From Myotis daubentonii (Eukaryota > Chordata > Mammalia > Chiroptera > Vespertilionidae), in assembly GCF_963259705.1 (NCBI RefSeq), contig NC_081844.1, positions 27,172,294 through 27,236,293 on the forward strand: a stretch of DNA of 64,000 bases, written 5' to 3'. Shown here in pieces: positions 1-64,000 of the stretch. Each line of letters starts with the position of its first letter. Within the stretch, counting starts at the first letter, position 1. The position numbers and the translations under genes were made by a program. A model generated the notes under the pieces. The model made no database searches. It was not told the DNA's origin and was given only the letters and a program-made list of their open reading frames with translations.

Positions 1-57798
<57,798 letters not shown>

Positions 57799-57884
57799 TC
57801 ACGGTCGCCACTTCATCCGGTTCTCAGGCGACACCCGACCCGAGCGACCTCCCGCCCGGCCCCAAAACCTTCGCGCCACCCCTG

Positions 57885-58244
57885 ATTGGCTAACTGCGCT
57901 GCCACTCATGTAAACCAGTCAATAAAAATGAGGCACGGTCTTAAGGCGGAGGGACCCGTCCCCCTGGAGACCTCCTCGCGGGTTCATTGGACGTTAAGAA
58001 CTGTCGCTGTTAGGCTTGGGCCAATACCAGCGGGTAGCGACACGTCAAAACCGGTAGGTGGTTTCGGAAAAGACATGTTGGCTCCGCCTACTAAGAGGAG
58101 TTCCCGGGCAGCAGGAAAATCGCCAGTTTTATTGGCAGGGAGACCCTCCAATCAACAACGCTAGCCAATGATGTTAGAGATCGATTTTTTTAAGACACTG
58201 GTTTGTCATTTGACTCTACTAGTTCCCTAAAAATTTCCCATTGG
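57885..58244. promoter_or_regulatory. Cluster of seven CCAAT boxes
   Basis: CCAAT on the minus strand (ATTGG on plus) at 57885, 57986, 58131 and 58240; CCAAT on plus at 58021, 58148 and 58165. About 0.7 are expected by chance in 360 bp. NF-Y binding is the usual reading. The cluster is 220-580 bp upstream of the DNM2 start codon. Confidence 0.7.
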
Positions 58245-58431
58245 TTCATATAAATACCACATCTCCGAATTGACTCTGATTGAGAACTATATCTGTCAAT
58301 CAATCTCCCATTCTTACTCGTAATTATTGTCTATTATGAGTCTTCCCGAGCAGAGGGTAAGACCCACTGCACACGCCGAGTCTTAGTGGGACCCAGTGGT
58401 GATCATCACGAGTTTCTGGGCTGTAACGAAA

Positions 58432-58450
58432 ACTACAAGTTCCAGAATGC
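58432..58450 (+). promoter_or_regulatory. ZNF143/THAP11-type site
   Basis: ACTACAAGTTCCAGAATGC fits the Staf/ZNF143 consensus ACTACAATTCCCAGCATGC with three differences. Such sites are nearly always in promoters. Confidence 0.7.
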
Positions 58451-58499
58451 ATCTCGGTACCGGGCTTGCAAACCAGCTCTCTGCGCGGGGGTTCCAGTA

Positions 58500-59145
58500 T
58501 GCTTTGAATGTGAGAGTCAGGTGATGTTAAGGATTCCTAGGGAGCGGCATTGTTTCCCACCCATATTCCTATATACAGTCACACCACCATGCCTTTGCTA
58601 TGTTGTGCCCTCTCCTAAGAATACCTTCCCTTTGCGTCCTGTCTGGATGAGGCTAACTACATGACTCTTCAAATTTAGCATATCATGATCTTTTTGAGTA
58701 CCTAGTGAAACTCAACTGATCCTCTGCTCATAAAAAGACACGTTAAGAAAAGAAGTAATTTGATTCCTCTGGGCACAGATGGGCCAGAGAGAAACTGCGG
58801 AGGAGTCCAAAGAGTGCTGAGGCAACCCAGTGAGGAGTCAGGAACAGGTTTCTGCCTCGACCAGAGTAGCAGAAACCTGGAAACACCCAGTTAGGGTGTT
58901 TCCCTGGAGCTAAATAAATACTATGTGGCTGCTGTAAAAGAAGATAAGGAAGTCTCACGTATTGACATGTAAATAATTTGAAAAATACTGAGAAAAAAAG
59001 CAACGTACAAAACTACATGTAAAGGACACCGACATTCATGAAAAATATGTACACATGGAACGTTTCTGAAAAAATACACAAACTGATCAGTTGAATTTTT
59101 ATGCTATTTGAATGGTGGTCCTACACATGTATTACTTTTTCCATT
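58500..59145. other. DNM2-QTRT1 intergenic DNA
   Basis: Mostly unique. 58740-59110 has L1 3' end-like text ('aataaatactatgtggctgc'). No exon of either gene was found here. Confidence 0.5.
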
Positions 59146-59162
59146 TAAAATCCCTTATCTTT

Positions 59163-59370
59163 GCCGAAACCGGTTTGGCTCAGTGGATAGAGCTTTGGGC
59201 TGCGAACTGAAAGGTCCCAGGTTCAATTCCGGTCAAGGGCATGTACCTGGGTTGCGGGCACATCCCCAGTAGGAGATGTGCAATGTTTCTCTCTCATCGA
59301 TGTTTCTAACTCTCTCTCTCTCTCCCTTCCTCTCTGTAAAAACTCAATAAAATATATATAAAAATATTTT
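59163..59370 (+). mobile_element. Ves-type SINE, outermost of a stack of three
   Basis: Its target repeat taaaatcccttatctt lies at about 59147-59162 and again at 59840-59855, beyond two further SINEs. It lacks the ggaggcagctgatcg block. Confidence 0.92.
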
Positions 59371-59375
59371 TTTTA

Positions 59376-59590
59376 GCCCTAACCGGTTTGGCTCAGTGGA
59401 TAGAGCATCAGCCTGTGGACTGAAAGGTCCTGGGTTCGATTCCAGTCAAGGGCATGTACCTTGGTTGCGGGCACATCCCCAGTAGGAGGTGTGCAGGAGG
59501 CAGCTGATTGATGTTTCTCTCTCATTGATGTTTCTAACTCTCTATCCTTCTCCCTTCCTCTCTGTAAAAAATCAATAAAATATATTTTAA
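59376..59590 (+). mobile_element. Ves-type SINE, nested
   Basis: Full-length near-consensus copy in the tail of the SINE at 59163. Confidence 0.93.
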
Positions 59591-59604
59591 AAATAAATTT
59601 TTTT

Positions 59605-59822
59605 AAAAAATATATTTTATTGATTTTTCAGAGAGGAAGGGAGAGAGATAGAGAGAGTTAGAAACATCGATGAGAGAGAAACTTCGATCAGCTGCCTCCT
59701 GCACATCCCCCCCACCGGGGATGTGCCCACAACCCAGGTACATGCCCTTGACCGGAATCGAACCCGGGACCTCTCAGTCCACAGGCTGACGCTGTATCCA
59801 CTGAGCCAAACCGGTTTTGGCA
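59605..59822 (-). mobile_element. Ves-type SINE, nested and inverted
   Basis: Opposite orientation to the neighbour at 59376, with a 14-bp spacer, so the two can pair as a long hairpin in RNA or DNA. Confidence 0.93.
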
Positions 59823-59879
59823 AAATAAATTTTTTTAAATAAAATCCCTTATCTTCTAAGAACACCAGCTCTGTAATTG

Positions 59880-60260
59880 GCCATATCAGGGTTAGATCCT
59901 GGGCCTGTTTATTTGCTGGATGACCAAGGGACTTCATTCCCCTGAAACTCAGTTTCTTCGTCTGTAAAATGGGGAAAGTTGCCATTCATGCATCATAAAG
60001 TAGTAAGAATTAAATGCACATTACAACCATTTAGAACAGGCCCAGGTGCAGTGTAAGCATCTGCTAGATCACACCTATTATCATTATCATTGTGCTTACT
60101 GACAGCAAGATTATGCCAAGTTTGAAGAGTCAAGGCCAAGGGCATGAGATCTGGAGCCAGGCTACTACTTCCTCGGTGGTGACCTTGGGTTAGCTACTTC
60201 CTCTCTCTGGGCCTGTTTACTGACATATAAAGAGGGGGAGGACAGGAGTGCTGACTGACC
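59880..60260 (-). repeat. Two MIR-like fragments
   Basis: 'cagtttcttcgtctgtaaaatgg' at 59950-59972 and 'atctggagccaggctactac' with 'cctctctctgggcctgttta' at 60149-60221. These abut the presumed QTRT1 3' end. Confidence 0.6.
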
Positions 60261-60546
60261 CCCGGGGGGTTAGGAGACCTGGGCCACAGGAAAAGGGATG
60301 CAGCTCCCCCTCTGGGGTAATTCCTACATTCTGGTCTGAGAGGTGGTTTCCAGATCCCAGCTGCTGCTATGGTTACTAGTTATTACAATCAATGTGAGAT
60401 GAGGGACACTGACCGCAGGGACACTCAGACAAAGAAGGGGACCAAGACAGACTACCTCCCCAAGAAGGAACAGACACACTCTAAATTGTAATAAAAAATC
60501 CAACCCTTCAATATCTCCCATCCCCCCCTCCCTCCCCTAAGCTGAG

Positions 60547-60699
60547 TCAAGTCAATGAGATTCCCACGGAGGCCAGAGCTTCAGTGGCCCAGGTGGGATA
60601 GAGGGTGGGGTCCCCATACATGGTGTCCATGAAGTCCCGCACAAACTCAGGAAAGCGTTTCTCCATGATGCTGGCTCGCAGGGCGCCCATCAGCTGCAG
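60547..60699 (-). CDS. QTRT1: QTRT1 exon 10 with stop
   Basis: Encodes [20 protein letters not shown] through [13 protein letters not shown] and TGA at 60549-60547. The 3' UTR follows, but I see no canonical AATAAA within 300 bp, so the transcript end is not placed. Confidence 0.96.
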   Translation of the reverse strand: MQLMGALRASIMEKRFPEFVRDFMDTMYGDPTLYPTWATEALASVGISLT

Positions 60700-63094
60700 C
60701 TATGGGGTGGAAGTGTCAGTGTCAGCCACCTGCACCCAGGAGACCCCACTCCCACCCCTGGCTTGTCCACCCAGACCATGGGCCCACCTGGTAGGCGATG
60801 TTGTGAACAGTGAGGTGGTGCAGGGCTGCAGTGTTGTCGCTGTGTAGTAGTGCATGCAGGAAGGCACGGCTGTGCCTGGGGACAGGAAGTCAAGGCTGAG
60901 CAGTGTAGGGTCCTGTACCCCTCCACTCCTTCCCCCACCCTCCAGCCCCATCCTTCCCTACTTCTGGCAAGTGGGACAGGCACACTTAGGGTCTATGGGG
61001 CGGAAGTCCTTCTGGAACTGCTTCTTCTTCAGCTGCAGGTTCCCCGTAGGCACCAGGGCAGAGCCAAAGCGCTGAGGGAGGAAAGGGGTGGGGAAGGCAA
61101 GTCAACCACCAGGTCTTCACCTTTTCTGGCCCCACCCCAACCTTGGCCCATCAACAGGCCCACCCCAGCTACCCACTGCCCAAGCCTCACCGCTGTCCTC
61201 GTGGGGAAAACGCAGTCGAACATGTCGCATCCAAGAGCCACGCAGACCACCAGATCAGTGGCATAGCTGGGGGTGGGGCCACGGTGGGCGGAGGGGAGCA
61301 GAGAATCTCTCAAGCCCTGGTCATACAACCAGACCCCCTTCCGGACCCTCAGACTCCTCCTAGACTGGGACCTTCACAACAGTCCCCAGCAGAGGGCCAT
61401 GTCCTTAGTCCCCTCCCAGGCAGGGCTGTGTCCTTTCCCCTAACACACGGGGGGAGGAGGGGTTAGAGGGCCGCCAGAAATCCGCAATCCCACTCGTACA
61501 GCTGTTTCCCTGCTTTTGGACCTACCCAACCCCCATCAGGTATCGGGGCTTGTCCTTAGGCAGCCTTGAAGTGCTCAGTGCCACCATCCTCCAGAACTGA
61601 TCCTTGCTCTCACCCCCACTCAGGCCCCCGATGGCAAAGCCAGGCACGTCCCTCTTGGTCATCTCTAGGGGTACAGAGTAAGGTGAGGGGCAATCAGGCA
61701 AAAGGGAATGCTGCTCCTCCTCTTCTTCCTCCTCCCCCTCTTCCTCTCTGCCCCCATTTCTTCTTCCCCTTCATCTCTGGCCACAGCCTCGGCGTTCGGC
61801 CTCAGTCGCTCTTTCCCTAGGCAACTACTCCAGCTTCCTCATGGGCCTCTGCTTCCTATCAGTTTTCCTTGGTTCCCCATTGGTTCCTGTCACTCTCCCA
61901 CTCAACATCCCTCCATGACTTGCTAGCATCTCAGTGTATCAATTAATGAATGCTGTAGGTTCTAGAGCTCAAGGCCTGGTCCAAACCCCAGGTCCGTAAT
62001 ATCCAAACTGTCTAGCTTTGGGTAAGTGACTTAAGAGCTCTCTGCCTTAGTTTTCCCTTCTGCAACCTCAGGAACCGGAGTTCCCACCTTATAGGATGGT
62101 TATGAAAACTCAATGGGTTGCCCAGCCTCGACCCATAAACCAGGAAGTCACAGTGCGATTCCCTATCAGGGCACATGCCCAGGTTGCAGGCTTGATTGCC
62201 GGTAGGGGCTGTGCTGGAGGCAGCTGATCAATGATTCTCTCATCATAACTTATGTTCTATCTCTCTCTCCTTCTTCCTTGCTCTCTGAAATAAAAAATGT
62301 TTAAAAAAAAGAAAAACTCAATGGGTCACCCTGGCCAGTCAGTGTTGCTAAGTGGTTAGAGCACCGGCCCCACACCAAAGGGTCGCAGGTTCCATTCCCG
62401 GTCAAGGGCACATACCAAGGTTGCAGGTTTGATCCCAGCCCTGGCCCGGGGCATGCAGGAGACAACCAGTCTCACATCAATCCCTCTCTTTCTCCCCTCC
62501 CCTCCCTTAATAGAAAAAACATCCTCAGGTGAGGATTAACAACAAAAAATCCTCAGTGGGTCAACCCATGAGCAGCACTTGGCATAGTGGAAGGTGAACA
62601 CCCAAAAATTGATGGCTATTGGAATTGCTATTATTCTACAAACATTCTACTCCATTCTGCTTCTGAGCTTTTGCTTAAGCCGTTCCTTCCACCTGGAGAA
62701 CCCTCTCACCCATTAGCCACCACTGCCTGAGCATGCCAGGCCCGTGTGGGGCCCTCAGCGATGTGACAAACCCGGTCCCACTGAGCATGGCTCTACCTTC
62801 GAGGCAGGCGGCTCGGAGATCCGCGTCCAGCCCACCCTGGATGATAGCAAAGAGATTCTGCTTGTCTTGCCTCCGATGGGCTGCAATGCACCGGTCTAGC
62901 CAGCGGATTGATCTGCAACAGGATCAATCAGCCATGTGGCCTGGTGAAGGACAGGGAGACCACGGCTGCAGGATCAGGAACCCCTCCCCTAATGTGTCCG
63001 TGCTCACACACACACCTGTACATGGCCTCCTCCACACGTGGCCCCGTCACAGTGCTGCTGACCACGTCATCTAGCTGCATGATGATGTCTGAGC
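60547..63094 (-). CDS. QTRT1: Queuine tRNA-ribosyltransferase catalytic subunit 1, exons 4-10
   Basis: Catalytic subunit of eukaryotic tRNA-guanine transglycosylase. With QTRT2 it swaps guanine-34 for queuine in tRNAs for Asp, Asn, His and Tyr, in the cytosol and at mitochondria. Seven exons (63016-63094, 62797-62912, 61526-61664, 61191-61266, 60962-61071, 60788-60875, 60547-60699) join in frame to 761 nt. Placed on the 403-residue human protein they start at Gly151 with no length change. [10 protein letters not shown] contains the nucleophile Asp279. Zinc ligands Cys317, Cys319, Cys322 and His348 are present (KCACPTC ... VHN). AIIQGGLD and [10 protein letters not shown] are the substrate-site loops. 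The first three exons are beyond the right edge. Same-strand DNM2 begins 2.9 kb downstream. No defect seen. Confidence 0.98.
60788..60875 (-). CDS. QTRT1: QTRT1 exon 9
   Basis: Encodes [29 protein letters not shown]. The His of VHN is the fourth zinc ligand (His348). The acceptor is ccccag and the donor is GTGGGC. Confidence 0.96.
60962..61071 (-). CDS. QTRT1: QTRT1 exon 8
   Basis: Encodes [20 protein letters not shown] through [10 protein letters not shown]. It carries three zinc-binding cysteines. The acceptor is cctcag and the donor is GTAGGG. Confidence 0.96.
61191..61266 (-). CDS. QTRT1: QTRT1 exon 7
   Basis: Encodes [25 protein letters not shown]. The second Asp of DMFD is the catalytic nucleophile Asp279. 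The acceptor is acccccag and the donor is GTGAGG. Confidence 0.97.
61526..61664 (-). CDS. QTRT1: QTRT1 exon 6
   Basis: Encodes [20 protein letters not shown] through [12 protein letters not shown] and VG. It contains the GGLSGGE loop. The acceptor is cccctag and the donor is GTAGGT. Confidence 0.96.
61935..62105 (-). repeat. MIR-like fragment
   Basis: 'gggtaagtgacttaagagct' and 'ctgccttagttttcccttct' in QTRT1 intron 5. Confidence 0.6.
62119..62310 (+). mobile_element. Ves-type SINE with shortened head
   Basis: The head jumps to 'cccataaaccaggaagtcac'. Flanked by aaaactcaatgggt (62105-62118 and about 62313-62326). Confidence 0.88.
62330..62557 (+). mobile_element. Ves-type SINE, 'cctcaggtgagg' tail class
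   Basis: Head 'ccctggccagtcagtgttgc'. It follows a copy of the same target, and a further similar copy (cctcagtgggtca) lies behind it. Confidence 0.88.
62797..62912 (-). CDS. QTRT1: QTRT1 exon 5
   Basis: Encodes [38 protein letters not shown]. The Gln-Gly-Gly of IIQGG lies in the base-binding pocket. The acceptor is gttgcag and the donor is GTAGAG. Confidence 0.96.
63016..63094 (-). CDS. QTRT1: QTRT1 exon 4
   Basis: Encodes [27 protein letters not shown] (about residues 151-177). [10 protein letters not shown] is the strongly conserved TGT loop near the active site. The acceptor is ccccag and the donor is GTGTGT. Exon number assumes the human count of ten. Confidence 0.96.
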
Positions 63095-63358
63095 CTGGGG
63101 GGAAGGGGGGGTGGATACTGTCACTAGGAAAGCCCCAACCTGTTGGAGGAAAACTGGACACCAAAAGTCCCTCCTTGGGTCTTGCGACTCCCACTTAATA
63201 CCCCAACCTGTTTATACAGCAGATAGAGGGAGCTTCCAACATGCCTTATCTGTTCTTGCCTCCCCCAGCTAATCCCAGCCCTCCCCAGCTAACCCCTTCC
63301 CTGGAATATAGAGTAAAATCCCAATTCTGCAAATTTACCCTTCAGGAACAAAACACTG

Positions 63359-63580
63359 CCCTAACCGGTTTGGCTCAGTGGATAGAGCGTCGGCCTGTGC
63401 ACTGAAAGGTCCCAGGTTCGACTCCGGTCAAGGGCATGTACCTGGGTTGCGGGCCCATCCCCAGTAGGAGGTGTGCAGGAGGCAGCTGATGGATGTTTCT
63501 CTCTCATTGATATTTCTAACTCTCTATCCCTCTCCCTTCCTCTCTGTAAAAAATCAATAAAATATATTTTTTTTAAAAAA
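63359..63580 (+). mobile_element. Ves-type SINE with 13-bp duplication
   Basis: Flanked by gaacaaaacactg at 63346-63358 and 63581-63593. Near consensus. It lies in QTRT1 intron 3. Confidence 0.93.
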
Positions 63581-63828
63581 GAACAAAACACTGTGCAAAG
63601 TGATGTATGGCAACAACAGCAAGATGGGAACCGTGTCCATCAGCAGGAACCTGGTTAATAAACCATGGTCCAGCCCTTAAAGGGCAAGCACCCACCACTC
63701 CCACATACCTTCCCCACCATTCAAAATCCAGACACTCTCAAAATCAAAGGCTTCTTCTTATGTTTATGATACACTCATTTGGTAGCAAAACCCAAGATGG
63801 TTAAAATCCTTTAAAAAATCCAATGTAT

Positions 63829-64000
63829 GCCGAAACCGGTTTGGCTCAGTGGATAGAGCGTTGGCCTGCGGACTGAAAGGTCCCTGGTTCGATTCCGGTC
63901 AAGGGCATGTACCTGGGTTGCAGGCACATCCCCAGTAGGGGGTGTGCAGGAGGCAGCTGATGATGTTTCTCTCTCATCCATGTTTCTAACTCTCTATCCC
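63829..64000 (+). mobile_element. Ves-type SINE cut by the window end
   Basis: Head 'tgccgaaaccggtttggctc', B box ggttcgattcc, up to 'aactctctatccc'. The tail lies outside the window. Confidence 0.92.

Noticed and set aside
59908..59913. AATAAA on the minus strand as a QTRT1 poly(A) signal
   Set aside because: It lies 630 bp past the stop inside a MIR-like repeat, whereas QTRT1 3' UTRs are short as far as I recall. Possible but not supported.

Overview
The window is mammalian nuclear DNA, almost certainly from a bat and most likely a vespertilionid. The genes have vertebrate exon-intron structure. The interspersed repeats form a bat set: about 46 tRNA-derived Ves-type SINEs (roughly 15% of the window), HeliBat-type Helitrons with TC...CTAG termini, bat-type non-autonomous hAT elements with 8-bp target duplications, and a SPIN hAT copy. 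Older mammalian L1, L2, MIR and Tigger fragments lie between them. The species is inferred from repeats only.

Two protein-coding genes are present, both on the minus strand, so they read right to left. QTRT1 (catalytic subunit of tRNA-guanine transglycosylase) enters from the right edge. Its last seven exons (exons 4-10 if the human numbering holds) lie at 63094-60547 and encode residues 151 to the stop. After about 2.9 kb of intergenic DNA comes DNM2 (dynamin 2). Its exon 1 sits in a CpG island at 57663-57503, and exons 2-10 follow down to 783. These ten exons encode residues 1-445, which cover the GTPase domain and the first part of the stalk. The rest of the gene lies beyond the left edge. 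The QTRT1-then-DNM2 order and shared orientation match human 19p13.2 as I recall it. Every exon-exon junction keeps frame and all key GTPase and transglycosylase residues are intact, so both genes look functional.

Layout: 1-15.7 kb holds DNM2 exons 10-3 separated by short introns; 15.7-28.7 kb is intron 2, with an IFITM processed pseudogene, a SPIN element and a Helitron nested in a hAT element; 28.7-57.5 kb is intron 1, rich in L1, LTR-like DNA, Ves SINEs, a mini-Helitron inside a Tigger-like element, and a 36-bp minisatellite derived from a Helitron; 57.3-58.5 kb is the DNM2 promoter; 58.5-60.5 kb is intergenic DNA with three stacked SINEs; 60.5-63.1 kb is QTRT1; the right edge is QTRT1 intron 3 with two SINEs.

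The most notable points are: a GC-AG intron after DNM2 exon 9; a sequence homologous to the mir-638 hairpin immediately after DNM2 exon 1 whose mature seed has changed; a cluster of seven CCAAT boxes and a ZNF143-type site upstream of DNM2 that suggest a bidirectional promoter; and repeated serial insertion of SINEs at the same target sites. I found no new protein-coding system.
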